From contig NZ_JAPENW010000002.1 of NCBI RefSeq assembly GCF_026341855.1, forward strand, positions 248,001 to 312,000: DNA of 64,000 nucleotides. The letters are read 5' to 3'. A model generated the notes under the pieces. The model was not told where the DNA came from and searched no databases. It saw only the letters and a list, made by a program, of their open reading frames with translations. A program made the translations under genes and the position numbers. The number at the start of each line of letters is the position of its first letter. Within the stretch, counting starts at the first letter, position 1. This stretch comes from Streptomyces sp. NBC_00568 (lineage in GTDB: Bacteria > Actinomycetota > Actinomycetes > Streptomycetales > Streptomycetaceae). Below are positions 19,171-27,638 of this stretch, one piece after another.

Positions 19171-19629
19171 GTGAAGAAGTGGCTCCATGCCCTTGTGACA
19201 GGTGCGAGCGTGGTCGCAGCGGTCACACTGCCAGCTAATTCGGCCAGTGCTGCCGGAGATGACTCAGTACTCAGGAACGCCAAGAGTTCCGCGTGCCTGC
19301 GAGACCCGGGGCCACGCTACAAACTCGCATCCGGAAGCTGTGGCTCCGATGCGGTGTGGCACAGGATCCCTGTGAGCAACAACAGGTACATGCTGCAGAA
19401 CGTCTCTACCGGTCGGTGCATGGACACCAATGGAACGGACCTGTACATGTCTTCCTGCAGCAGTGCTGACTCCGGGCAGCGGTGGATCAGCTTCGATTCG
19501 TTCCACAGTTGGCAGGCAGCAAACGGCAAGGTCCTGGTCCAGTGGGACACGTATGTCGTTGGTCTCTCCGCGATTGACGACATAGACGACAGCAGAAAGT
19601 ACTCCTGGACCAACACCTTCAGCATGTAG
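19171..19629 (+). CDS. Small secreted lectin-like (ricin-type) protein
   Basis: 152 residues from GTG 19171 with GAAAGGA upstream. MKKWLHALVTGASVVAAVTL and the following PANSASAAG form a typical Sec signal peptide. The mature part (about 120 residues) has four cysteines (SACLRDPG, GSCGSD, GRCMDTNG, SSCSSAD) and a QRWISF Q-x-W motif with MLQNVSTGRCMD, as in ricin B-type beta-trefoil lectins; it is short for a full trefoil. There is no enzymatic domain. It may bind carbohydrate outside the cell. A strong terminator follows 50 bases downstream, so it is monocistronic. Confidence 0.7.
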   Translation: MKKWLHALVTGASVVAAVTLPANSASAAGDDSVLRNAKSSACLRDPGPRYKLASGSCGSDAVWHRIPVSNNRYMLQNVSTGRCMDTNGTDLYMSSCSSADSGQRWISFDSFHSWQAANGKVLVQWDTYVVGLSAIDDIDDSRKYSWTNTFSM

Positions 19630-19680
19630 CGCCGAAGAGTTCGACAACGCCACCAGAAGTCAACCTCGACTTCGGAGCCC

Positions 19681-19714
19681 AGGGCGCCCGGGCACTACTG
19701 TGTCCGGGCGCCCT
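19681..19714 (+). terminator. Strong GC-rich terminator hairpin
   Basis: AGGGCGCCCGG (19681-19691) pairs perfectly with CCGGGCGCCCT (19704-19714) across a 12-base loop, just after the lectin-like gene. It may also help end transcription of the leftward lipoprotein gene. Confidence 0.8.
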
Positions 19715-19846
19715 AGTAGAAGGGCCCGCAGGACCCGCCCGGTACTCGCGGAGACCGAGAACGGCGCCAACGTATCGCCGACAAGTGAAGCGTTGAAGGC
19801 AACGGATCTCACCTGTGCCCCCGTCACTCCTGGTCGTTGGCGCCTG

Positions 19847-20449
19847 CTATTTCTGGCTGAACGCCTTCTTCAAACAGTCGTCCTCCACCCGCACATAGTC
19901 AGGAGGCAAGCTGCCCACGTAGTTGTAGCCGCTGCCGTCCGGCAGGACTGAGACCTTGACCCCCTGCTTGTTCATGCAGTTGATCTGCTCACGAAAGGAA
20001 TCCATGAAATCAGGGTTCCGCTTCGGGTCGAGCTCTACGGGCTGTAGAGGCCGCTTCGACCGACAGGCCTCATCTGCGCTCTTCATGGCTGGCGATTCCC
20101 GATGGGGAAAGATCCATTCGCCAGCGCCGCCAGCTGGTGCACCCTTCGTGTATGTGGGTACACCAGCCTGTTTCAGACATGCCGAGTAGGCGTTGTTGAT
20201 CTGGCGCTTCTCCTCTTCCGTACTGTCCAGCCGCAACTGGACGCCCTCGCTGGCTGCATCAGCATGCTCCTTCCCAACTGCGCGATTTCCCTTCGGACTC
20301 GCCACCGAGGCCACGTTGGGCTCTCGGCTGGCATCCGAGGTATCAGACCCCCCACACCCAGCGACGAGCAAGAGGCCGGCGAGGGAGCAAAACCGAAGAG
20401 AGCGGCGGCGGAAGCAGGCCGCCCTGGGTATGGACCTGACGATCAACAT
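19847..20449 (-). CDS. Four-cysteine lipoprotein, module A (paralogue of 29735-30343)
   Basis: 200 residues. The N-terminus is a lipoprotein signal ending LLLVAGC, lipidated Cys32. The mature protein has a linker, then RLDSTEEEKRQINNAYSACL, an ELDPKRNPDF stretch, CMNKQGVKVSVLPDGSGYNY and a final DDCLKKAF. Mature cysteines are at 91, 129, 158 and 192. The paralogue in module B has cysteines at 89, 127, 156 and 196 with the same motifs. The sensor domains of both nearby histidine kinases show a similar four-cysteine spacing. The gene is divergent from the response regulator gene, with 92 bases between them. I know no function for this family; a signal or co-sensor role for the linked kinase is inference. 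Confidence 0.8.
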   Translation of the reverse strand: MLIVRSIPRAACFRRRSLRFCSLAGLLLVAGCGGSDTSDASREPNVASVASPKGNRAVGKEHADAASEGVQLRLDSTEEEKRQINNAYSACLKQAGVPTYTKGAPAGGAGEWIFPHRESPAMKSADEACRSKRPLQPVELDPKRNPDFMDSFREQINCMNKQGVKVSVLPDGSGYNYVGSLPPDYVRVEDDCLKKAFSQK

Positions 20450-20478
20450 GATTCAGATGCTGAGCCAAGGTTATGAAG

Positions 20479-20508
20479 ATCCTGATAGGGCAACGTCAGG
20501 ATCCTGAC
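20479..20508. promoter_or_regulatory. Palindrome and direct repeats in the divergent promoter of module A
   Basis: GTCAGGATCCTGAC (20495-20508) is a perfect 14-bp palindrome. Its half ATCCTGA also occurs at 20479-20485, exactly 22 bases before the copy at 20501-20507, two helical turns as in OmpR-family direct-repeat sites. It lies between the lipoprotein and regulator genes, so the regulator may control both. Confidence 0.5.
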
Positions 20509-20541
20509 AGCAGGGTTTGGCCACGGCTTAGGGTCGACACC

Positions 20542-21264
20542 ATGTGCGCGCGTGTCCTGATTGCCGAGGACGACAAGAAGCAGGCAGAGCTGATCCGACA
20601 GTATCTGGAGCACGCTGGTCATCACACCGCCGTGGTGCACGATGGATACTCGGCTCTGGACCTGGTTCGGCAGGATCCGCCGGACCTTCTGATACTCGAC
20701 GTGATGCTGCCGCGGCTCGACGGATTGCAGGTCTGCCGCATACTCCGGCGCGAGACCGACCTGCCTGTTCTGATGCTCACCGCTCGCTCCACCGAGGACG
20801 ACCTGCTGCACGGCCTCGACCTTGGCGCGGATGACTACATGACTAAGCCCTACAGCCCTCGCGAATTGATGGCCCGGATCCGCACATTGCTGCGTCGCTC
20901 CGACCCTGCGGCTGCCCCTGGTCCTCGCATTCTTCGCGCAGGCGCACTCACCGTGGATCCAGTGCGCCATGAGGTGTTGCTGTCGGGGCAGCTGGTGGTC
21001 TGTACTCCGGGGGAATTCGCACTGCTGACAATACTGGCCAGTCAGCCGGGCAGGGTGTTCACTCGACAGCAACTGCTGGAACTGACCAGGGGATCCGACC
21101 AGTTTATCGGCGGCCGCATCGTCGACGTGCACATCGGTAATCTCCGAAGGAAGATCGAACGAAATCCACGGCGGCCCGTCCTCCTGGTGACGGTTTTCGG
21201 AGTCGGATACAAGCTGGAAGGAACGCAGCGCCACCGTCTCCAGGACGGCAACCATGTCACGTAA
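20542..21264 (+). CDS. OmpR/PhoB-family response regulator, module A
   Basis: 240 residues from ATG 20542. The receiver domain has the acidic pair ED at 9-10, phosphoacceptor Asp53 in LLILDVMLPRLDG, the conserved Thr in MLTARS and Lys102 in YMTKPYSPRE. The C-terminal winged helix is complete (CTPGEFALLTILASQPGRVF, DVHIGNLRRKIE, VFGVGYKL). The gene overlaps the kinase gene by 11 bases, so the pair is translationally coupled. Very similar to the regulator at 34359-35042. It should be phosphorylated by the kinase downstream and bind DNA; the likely site is in its own upstream region. Confidence 0.93.
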   Translation: MCARVLIAEDDKKQAELIRQYLEHAGHHTAVVHDGYSALDLVRQDPPDLLILDVMLPRLDGLQVCRILRRETDLPVLMLTARSTEDDLLHGLDLGADDYMTKPYSPRELMARIRTLLRRSDPAAAPGPRILRAGALTVDPVRHEVLLSGQLVVCTPGEFALLTILASQPGRVFTRQQLLELTRGSDQFIGGRIVDVHIGNLRRKIERNPRRPVLLVTVFGVGYKLEGTQRHRLQDGNHVT

Positions 21265-23083
21265 CCGACCCCATTTCCCTCACAACAGAGTTCCCCTGCG
21301 CAAGAGCCTGCTGGCCCGTCTGATGGCCACCTCTGTGCTGATCGCGATCTGCTCCATCGGCGCCACCGCATGGCTTGCGGTGCAGACCACCAGCCACGCA
21401 ATCGAGCAGGAACGGGGACAAGCCCTCTCTGACGACACGGAGATCTACGACCGACTGACGGGATATGCAGCCACACATCCTCGCTGGGATGAGATAGCTC
21501 CCCTCGTGCGTGAACTCGCGCAACGCGCCGGACGCCGGATTGTTCTGACCTCGCCAAGCCACCACCTCCTGGCGGATTCCGCTGCCAGCCCCGCTCCGCT
21601 GCCAGCCAGGGTTTCAGCAATCGTCGATCCGCTACACGCGGAGAACGGCCCGCTGTTCGCCATCCGGGCACCGACTGATGACTCCCCCATCGACCCACGG
21701 GCTACGGGCCCCTACCTGCTGCCCAAGAAGGAGCGCGCCACGCTGCGAAAGCTGGCGAACAAGCGAGTCGCATGCCTGCGCGATGCCGCAAGCAACGCCC
21801 ACTGGATCGACACTCCCAGCGGCCGCCCGACTGTAAAGATCAACATCGCGCCCGGAGCCCAACTCCCGACCATCGACCCGTGCGTCCTACCGCTTCTCGA
21901 TGCACCCACGCCCACCGAGCGTGCACCCCTCGCGTGGCTCAACGCCGAGCTATCCAATTGCCTGACGGCTCGCAAGGTACCTGTCCACCTGCGAGTCGGA
22001 GCCAGCGTCTCACCAGACCTGTCCTGGTTCTCCAAAATGCCTGCCGGCCGATACGCCGAAGTAATCGAAGCCTGCTCCACTGACAACCGCCGCAGGCAGC
22101 TGAAGCCCTTTGTCGCTCCGGCAGCGTTGCTGTATCTCGGCGCTCCTCACAACCCTGCTGCGCCACCGTTCGACCTCTCCCCCACAAACACGGCCCGGAT
22201 CGCCACCGTCACTGGCCTGGTACTCACTCTCACCGTCTTCGTAACGGCAGTGGTCGCCTCTCGGCTGGTTCACCCTCTGAGAGCTCTGACAGTCGCTGCT
22301 CTCTCCCCCGACCGCCGGCACCACCGCGTGCCGGTCACCACTAAGGATGAAACGGGTTACCTGGCCGCCGCATTCAACGAGATGATCGAACGTCGCGAAC
22401 ATCTGGAAGAACTGCGCCGGGCCATGGTCAGCGATGTCGCCCATGAACTGCGTACCCCGCTCACCAACATCCGCATCTGGCTGGAAGCCACGGAAGACGG
22501 CATCGCCGAACCCGACCCGCCGCTGATCGCCTCACTACTGGAGGAGGCGCTGCTGCTGCAGCGCATCATCGACGACCTCCAGGACCTCGCCGCAGCCGAG
22601 GCAGGACAGTTGAGCATGGATCGCAAGGCGACACACCTCGCAGGTGTTCTTCATCAGGTTGTCGCCGCGCACCGCGCATCGGCCGAAGCCTCGGGTGTCA
22701 GCCTGGCGTCCGGAGGCGACGGCAGCATCTACCTACTGGCCGACCCAGCGCGGTTGCGTCAAGCCTTCGGCAATCTAGTGTCCAACGCTGTGCGGCACAC
22801 CGCCCCGGGTGGAAGTGTCACTCTCGCGTCCCGCAGATCCGGCGACGACGTGGTCACCGAAGTGACCGACACAGGAAGTGGCATCGACCCGGATGACCTG
22901 CCCAATCTGTTCGACCGCTTCTGGCGGGCAGAGAAGTCACGCAGCCGGCGCTCGGGAGGCAGCGGGCTCGGCCTTTCCATAGTCCAGCAAATCGCGCGCG
23001 CCCACGGCGGTTCTGTCTCTGTAAGCAGCACTCCTGGCGTCGGGTCCACCTTCGCCGTGAGAATGCCCCTTACAGACCCGTAG
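21254..23083 (+). CDS. Sensor histidine kinase with four-cysteine extracellular domain, module A
   Basis: 609 residues. A first membrane segment (about residues 22-43) and a second (about 315-337) flank a ~270-residue outer domain. Then come HAMP (SRLVHPLRALT), the H-box with His397 in SDVAHELRTPLT, N-box GNLVSNAVRHTA, and G boxes DTGSGI and GGSGLGLSIV. The outer domain has cysteines at 174, 210, 236 and 274, with the same order and similar spacing as the neighbouring lipoprotein (91, 129, 158, 192); the first is in VACL and the third in NCL in both cases or nearly so. The domain before the first cysteine is shared with the module B kinase (YAATHPRW, GRRIVLTSPSH). The ligand is unknown. Confidence 0.92.
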   Translation: MSRNRPHFPHNRVPLRKSLLARLMATSVLIAICSIGATAWLAVQTTSHAIEQERGQALSDDTEIYDRLTGYAATHPRWDEIAPLVRELAQRAGRRIVLTSPSHHLLADSAASPAPLPARVSAIVDPLHAENGPLFAIRAPTDDSPIDPRATGPYLLPKKERATLRKLANKRVACLRDAASNAHWIDTPSGRPTVKINIAPGAQLPTIDPCVLPLLDAPTPTERAPLAWLNAELSNCLTARKVPVHLRVGASVSPDLSWFSKMPAGRYAEVIEACSTDNRRRQLKPFVAPAALLYLGAPHNPAAPPFDLSPTNTARIATVTGLVLTLTVFVTAVVASRLVHPLRALTVAALSPDRRHHRVPVTTKDETGYLAAAFNEMIERREHLEELRRAMVSDVAHELRTPLTNIRIWLEATEDGIAEPDPPLIASLLEEALLLQRIIDDLQDLAAAEAGQLSMDRKATHLAGVLHQVVAAHRASAEASGVSLASGGDGSIYLLADPARLRQAFGNLVSNAVRHTAPGGSVTLASRRSGDDVVTEVTDTGSGIDPDDLPNLFDRFWRAEKSRSRRSGGSGLGLSIVQQIARAHGGSVSVSSTPGVGSTFAVRMPLTDP

Positions 23084-23164
23084 GTACGCAGGTAAGCCCC
23101 TACCTACCCCAGGACTCCTGACCTACCGCGAAAGAGACCCATCTCATCAAGGGTTGCCAACCAC

Positions 23165-23994
23165 TAAACGGTGGTGCAGAACGCCGTGATTTTGCAGTTC
23201 AGGGCCGGGCCGCTGCTGTTCTGATCACGCGGTCAGGGCGAGGTTGTGCATGTGGGCGACGGCTTGGACCACTTGGTGGAGGCCGTCGCCATGCTGCTGG
23301 CAATCACGGAGGATCTTGTAGTTCTTCAGCCGGCCGATCGCATGCTCGACCCGCGCGCGGACCCGGCGATGTTCCGCGTTATCGGCTTCCTCGCCGACCC
23401 GGCCGGGACGTTTGCGGTGGGGGACGCCCAGGCCGGTGTTGATGTAGGCGCCGTCGCCGAGCACGGTGACGCCCTGGCAGTGTGGCAGCAGGCCAGAGTC
23501 GCGCCACACGTGAGCGTCGGCCCTGTCGCCCGAAGCCGGGCGGGCGTCGGCGTCGATGATGACCTGCACGTTTACGGAGAACCGGTAGTTGCGGCTCGAG
23601 GCGCCGACCGTGCGGTCGCGGACCGGGACGAGCGTGCCGTCCACGATCCACAGCCGATCTGCGGCATCGACGGGCGCGAGTGCGAGGAGGGGCCACAGCC
23701 GCTGGACGCCCCGGCACACGATGGCCGGCGAGACCCCGAACAGCGGAGCGAGCTTACGCATGGTGAGGTTGGTCCGGTAGTAGACAGCCACCACAAGCAC
23801 CCGGTCGGCAAGCGGCAGACACCATGGCCGCCCGATCCGCGGCCCCTCGCCACCCCGCTCCCGCACCACCTTCAACAGCCGCTCAAACTGCTTCATCCGC
23901 AGCCCGTGAACGTCTCCACCCACAACGGATCAGCCCTCAACACCTCACGCATACAAGGGAAATGCCCTACTCGCGACGTTCTGCAACACGCTTA
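23165..23994 (-). mobile_element. IS5-type insertion sequence, near full length
   Basis: About 830 bases. The ends are imperfect inverted repeats: TAAACGGTGGTGCAGAACG at 23165-23183 and the complement of TAAGCGTGTTGCAGAACG at 23977-23994. It holds one transposase gene on the minus strand. The related 36896-37310 element has the same architecture but different end sequences. The element sits right after the module A kinase. Confidence 0.7.
23225..23923 (-). CDS. IS5-group transposase (DDE_Tnp_4-like), N-terminus frameshifted
   Basis: 232 residues in the main frame. LPLADRVLVVAVYYRTNLTM and RKLAPLFGVSPAIVCRGVQR form the N-terminal HTH; RLWIVDGTLVPVRDR holds the first catalytic Asp, TVLGDGAYINTGLGVPHRK the second, and RVRARVEHAIGRLKNYKILR the Glu region. 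The expected N-terminus (MREVLRADPLWVETFTG, from ATG 23971) is in another frame: the plus strand reads CAGCCCGTGAACG near 23904, where the related copy at 37215 has CAGCCCGGTGAACG. A one-base deletion therefore splits the first ~16 residues off. A shorter protein from GTG 23923 is possible, but activity is doubtful. Confidence 0.75.
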   Translation of the reverse strand: MGGDVHGLRMKQFERLLKVVRERGGEGPRIGRPWCLPLADRVLVVAVYYRTNLTMRKLAPLFGVSPAIVCRGVQRLWPLLALAPVDAADRLWIVDGTLVPVRDRTVGASSRNYRFSVNVQVIIDADARPASGDRADAHVWRDSGLLPHCQGVTVLGDGAYINTGLGVPHRKRPGRVGEEADNAEHRRVRARVEHAIGRLKNYKILRDCQQHGDGLHQVVQAVAHMHNLALTA

Positions 23995-24016
23995 CAGTAG
24001 TCGTCAGGAGAGCTGC

Positions 24017-24070
24017 ACTCCTCAGGTGAAGAGGAGTATCGGGACTCCTCAGGTGAAGAGGAGTATCGGG
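24017..24070. repeat. Two perfect 27-bp tandem repeats, each a small hairpin
   Basis: A 27-base unit occurs at 24017-24043 and 24044-24070. Each contains ACTCCTC and its complement GAGGAGT around a 7-base loop, so two identical hairpins stand in line just outside the IS5-type element. They could be protein binding sites or the product of a slippage event. Confidence 0.75.
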
Positions 24071-24196
24071 TCGTACCCGGGCGGCCGCGGGGTGGTGTCC
24101 CAGGCCAGAGCGGCGCTGTTGGTCGAGAGGGTTCCCAATTCAGGCCTGAATTATGGGATATCGCGGGCACTGGCGCCGTGACGCAAGGCCCGTGCG

Positions 24197-24514
24197 GTGC
24201 ACGATCCGCGCACGGACCTGCAGGATATGGCACTCACCGTCGCGCCGGTCGGGACCTGCCTGGCGGATGTGGGCACACTGCGGTACGAACCTTCGGTGTT
24301 CGGCCGTGGCATGTTCCCCATGCCGGAGAGCATCCAGCACGTAGATGTCCGTCAGCCCGACTGCGCCGTGCGCAACGGCATCGGTCATACCGCGCTTACC
24401 GCACCGGAACCTGAAGGGCACCTGCATGGAGTTCGCCGTGGCCAAGTGATGGCGGCAAGACTTCGCCAAGTTCCCTGCAAGAGTCGTGGAGAATGCTGGC
24501 CGGAAAAAAAGTGA
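24197..24514 (+). CDS. Uncertain small open frame, 105 residues
   Basis: The frame from GTG 24197 has moderate GC third-position bias and includes SVFGRGMFPMPESIQHVDVR. There is no clear ribosome binding site, no known motif, and the end merges into a lower-GC stretch (ending WPEKK). It could be a gene fragment left beside the IS element. It does not look like part of the protease gene downstream. Confidence 0.25.
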   Translation: MHDPRTDLQDMALTVAPVGTCLADVGTLRYEPSVFGRGMFPMPESIQHVDVRQPDCAVRNGIGHTALTAPEPEGHLHGVRRGQVMAARLRQVPCKSRGECWPEKK

Positions 24515-24629
24515 GGCCTTCGTTCATCATCTGATGGATCAGACAGTAAACGGCACCCAGGATACCAATTTCGTTTCGCGAAACCAGAGAAACTCCACCA
24601 CGGGTTCACGCGAAAAGAAGGGTAAACGA

Positions 24630-26867
24630 ATGCGAAAAATCGCAATACCACTCGTCATGTCTTTGATGAGTTTTCTCGGAATAACGCTCATATACGCTCC
24701 ATCCGCAACAGCAATCGTGGGGGGAGCGGACTCGGCCCACTTGCACGGGGAAGTGCAGATCCTCCAGGAGGACAACGACGCCCCAGATTTGGATGACGAC
24801 AACGTCTGTGTCGGATCACTGATCGACGTCAAGTGGGTGCTGACCGCGAAGCACTGCCTTTACGAACAGGATGGGACTGAGAGGCCGCTCTCAGAAATGT
24901 CGGTAATGACAGGTAGCCGGACGCTACGCCAGGGTACACAGCACAGTCTGAGCAGGGCCATCGAGCACCCTACCAGTGATGCGGCCTTGCTGGAACTGAC
25001 AGATGCCGAACATAACTACCAACTCGTGGTCGGCTACTCGGCAAATGTCCCGCCCGTGAATAGCCTGGTCTCCTTCCGAGGCTGGGGTCCGACCTCGTTG
25101 GACGAGGACGCAGATATCGAGTCAGAGCATCAACAGGTCGCCACGATGCGGGTAGGAAATAACAACCATACAGACCCAGACATTGGACCCGGCGGCTACG
25201 GTTTGTACCTCAACCAAATCAATCTGGGGGTGTCAGTCGGGGGAGACTCCGGAGCCGGAATTGACTGGCAGGGCCGCGTGGTCGGGATTCTCACAGGAGG
25301 CGACGACGAGACGTTCACCGACGCACTCAAGATCGCACCGATCGCGCAGTGGATCAAAGATAGGAGTGGAGTAGCTTCATCTTCTTCAGTACCGAGCGAA
25401 ATCCGGCTGATGCCGCTTGGCGACTCGATTACTGCTGGCGTCGCCAGTTCCACCGGCAACGGCTACCGTGGGCCGCTGCGCAGCGCACTGCAGAACGCCG
25501 GCGTGAGCAGCCTCGACTTCGTGGGCTCTGTAAACAGCGGAGAAATGGTGGATAAAGACCACGAGGGTCATTCTGGCAAGGTCATCCAAGAGATCGAAGA
25601 TTTCGCCGACTGTACGGTTCCGGCCAGTCGCCCGAATGTAGTGACTTTGCATGCGGGAACCAACGATATGGACCAGGACCTTGAACTTGAGGGTGCCCCT
25701 CAGCGACTCGGCGCCCTTATCGATCGGGTGCTTACAAACGCACCCGAGACGACGGTCTTGGTAGCGACCCTGATTCCGGCCCAGAAGGCGGGACTGCAAC
25801 CCCGCATCGATGCATTCAATGCGGCGCTGCCCGCACTGGTCGGCTCACGCCAGGCACAGGGCAAGCGAGTGGCCCTGGTGGATATGAGCTCAGTAACCAC
25901 GAGTGACCTGGCTCAACCGGCCCACCCGAACGACACCGGCTACGCAAAAATGGGCGAAGCCTTTTACGGCGCCTTGATCGCCGCCCAGGACCGAGGCTGG
26001 ATTCAGACCCCGAAGCCGGGCAACGGGCAGCAGTGTTCACCCGACAGTCCCCCTGACAGTGCCGCTGGGGCGGGTTGGTTGTCGCTGGGGACGATCGCGT
26101 CGGGGATGCCGTCTCCGACGGGCCGGACCGACCTGGTGGAGCTCGACGGGGATCGCCGGGCCGACTACCTGAAGATCTCCAGCACTCTGGGCACGGTACG
26201 GGCCGCGCTCAACAAGTCCAGTTCCGTCCCGGGCAAGCCGGACTGGATCGAACTGCCGTACCGCAACTCGGGCGCGCCCAGCGACAAGTTCGCCGACATC
26301 GACGGTGACGGCCGCGACGACATGATCCATCTCCAGGACGGCAATATCGCCTGGGTACGGAACCTGGGACCCATTTCGGACGGCATGAACTGGCAGGCCA
26401 CCGCCTACAAGGTCGGCCTGCCCACGGGAGTCTCAGACGACGCCGTACGCTTCGCCGACATCGACGGTGACGGCCGCGACGACTACCTGCGCGTCGGCGA
26501 CTCCGGCAATATCCACGCCTACGTCAACCTCACCACCGGCTGGGAAGAACACCTCAACTGGGCTCCCGGCGTCTCGGGCGGCTCCAGGAACGCCCTGCGC
26601 CTCGCAGACGTCAACGGCGACCGCAAGGCCGACTACCTCATGGTCAGCAGCGACGGATCCGTCGACGCCTACATCAACAACTGGGACCGGGCCAACCCCA
26701 CAGCACCCGGCCGCTTCACGAAGAAGGAAAACTTCGTGAACGCCACCAACTACCCCGCCGACAAATCCACCTTCCGCGACATCAGCGGCGACGGCAAAGC
26801 CGACTACGTCGTCATCTACGACGGCGGATCCATCCGTTGCTGGCTCAACAAGGGCGGAAACCTCTGA
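24630..26867 (+). CDS. Secreted fusion: trypsin-like protease, SGNH hydrolase and VCBS/FG-GAP repeats
   Basis: 745 residues from ATG 24630 (AAGAAGGG upstream). Residues 1-28 are a signal peptide; the next residues, IVGG, are the mature N-terminus of a chymotrypsin-fold protease with His75 (TAKHC), Asp117 (SDAALLEL) and Ser207 (GGDSGAG). Residues ~256-480 are an SGNH/GDSL hydrolase with Ser266 (LGDSITAG), Asn345 (AGTND) and His432 (AHPND). The last ~240 residues hold repeats such as FADIDGDGRDDM and FADIDGDGRDDY, calcium-binding FG-GAP/VCBS type. All three domains keep their key residues. Protease plus esterase or lipase action on one secreted chain, with a beta-propeller-like tail, suggests attack on an ester- and peptide-containing polymer. 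A long hairpin follows. Confidence 0.9.
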   Translation: MRKIAIPLVMSLMSFLGITLIYAPSATAIVGGADSAHLHGEVQILQEDNDAPDLDDDNVCVGSLIDVKWVLTAKHCLYEQDGTERPLSEMSVMTGSRTLRQGTQHSLSRAIEHPTSDAALLELTDAEHNYQLVVGYSANVPPVNSLVSFRGWGPTSLDEDADIESEHQQVATMRVGNNNHTDPDIGPGGYGLYLNQINLGVSVGGDSGAGIDWQGRVVGILTGGDDETFTDALKIAPIAQWIKDRSGVASSSSVPSEIRLMPLGDSITAGVASSTGNGYRGPLRSALQNAGVSSLDFVGSVNSGEMVDKDHEGHSGKVIQEIEDFADCTVPASRPNVVTLHAGTNDMDQDLELEGAPQRLGALIDRVLTNAPETTVLVATLIPAQKAGLQPRIDAFNAALPALVGSRQAQGKRVALVDMSSVTTSDLAQPAHPNDTGYAKMGEAFYGALIAAQDRGWIQTPKPGNGQQCSPDSPPDSAAGAGWLSLGTIASGMPSPTGRTDLVELDGDRRADYLKISSTLGTVRAALNKSSSVPGKPDWIELPYRNSGAPSDKFADIDGDGRDDMIHLQDGNIAWVRNLGPISDGMNWQATAYKVGLPTGVSDDAVRFADIDGDGRDDYLRVGDSGNIHAYVNLTTGWEEHLNWAPGVSGGSRNALRLADVNGDRKADYLMVSSDGSVDAYINNWDRANPTAPGRFTKKENFVNATNYPADKSTFRDISGDGKADYVVIYDGGSIRCWLNKGGNL

Positions 26868-26952
26868 CAAGAGGCATCACGTGACCCGTGATGGCGCAAC
26901 TGACCCTGCTCCATAGCCACGCGGACATCAAGATCAGCAACTGCGCTCCAGA

Positions 26953-26994
26953 CCAGGTCCTGGCCGACGAATAGTCTCGTAGGCCAGGACCTGG
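26953..26994 (+). terminator. Long terminator-like hairpin after the protease/hydrolase gene
   Basis: CCAGGTCCTGGCC (26953-26965) pairs perfectly with GGCCAGGACCTGG (26982-26994); after one mismatch the inner ACGA and TCGT also pair, giving a stem of about 17 base pairs. It lies 85 bases after the stop. Confidence 0.7.
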
Positions 26995-27153
26995 CGCCGT
27001 TCACCACCAGAACGTGCAACGTACTCTCGATGCGGCCCAGCCACAGAGGCTCTGACCGTCGCCCGAGCCACCAAGTGCACCGACATCACTCGCCAGACCT
27101 TACTGAACCGTTCAGGGTCGAATCGGGCTCGATTCCCTGAGAGGGATTGAGTC

Positions 27154-27318
27154 ATGGCACGTCCCTCCGTCTGCCCTCCTGAGCTGCGCAAGCATTCGGT
27201 CCGCATAGTCGCCGACGTGCGGCCCGACTACACCACCGAATGGGCCGCGATGAGGGGGTCGCCAGCCGGCTTGTCTTTCTCCGCAGCCGAACTCAAGCGG
27301 GCACATCTGCGCTCGTAG
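27154..27318 (+). pseudogene. IS3-family orfA remnant with in-frame internal deletion
   Basis: The 54-residue frame starts MARPSVCPPELRKHSVRIVA and VRPDYTTEWAAMR, the classic start of IS3-group OrfA, then jumps to FSAAELKRAHLRS, the OrfA end. The middle (HTH end and leucine zipper) is deleted in frame. No orfB integrase core remains except a few codons after the stop (LVAFIADEPVKLHKNK in another frame). Confidence 0.8.
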
Positions 27319-27638
27319 CGTTCATCGCGGACGAGCCCGTCAAGCTCCACAAGAACAAGTGCTAGGACCACCGGCTCCTGCGACGATGACTCGCTGCCCG
27401 TGGGATCGGACATTGCCGCGCCCGCAAGGGCGTTGAGCCCTCGAGCGGGATCCTGCTTCGTGCTGCACAAATGTCTTCGGTGGGAAACGACGACCAATGA
27501 GTTGGACTCTGCATCAGGCAGGACCTGTTGGTGCGCCTGGCAGCCTGAAGCGAGGTTGCCAGTAGCTGAAAGCTGCCTGGGCTGACCCCCTGGGAACTGC
27601 TGGCAAGAGCAACAATCCGCAATATCCGCCGCTGAGAG
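27319..27638. other. Intergenic region after the IS3 remnant
   Basis: About 320 bases between the IS3 remnant and the end of the MFS gene. I see no gene and no strong hairpin. Confidence 0.45.

Noticed and set aside
24017..24070. CRISPR array
   Set aside because: Two units directly adjacent without spacers, and no cas genes.
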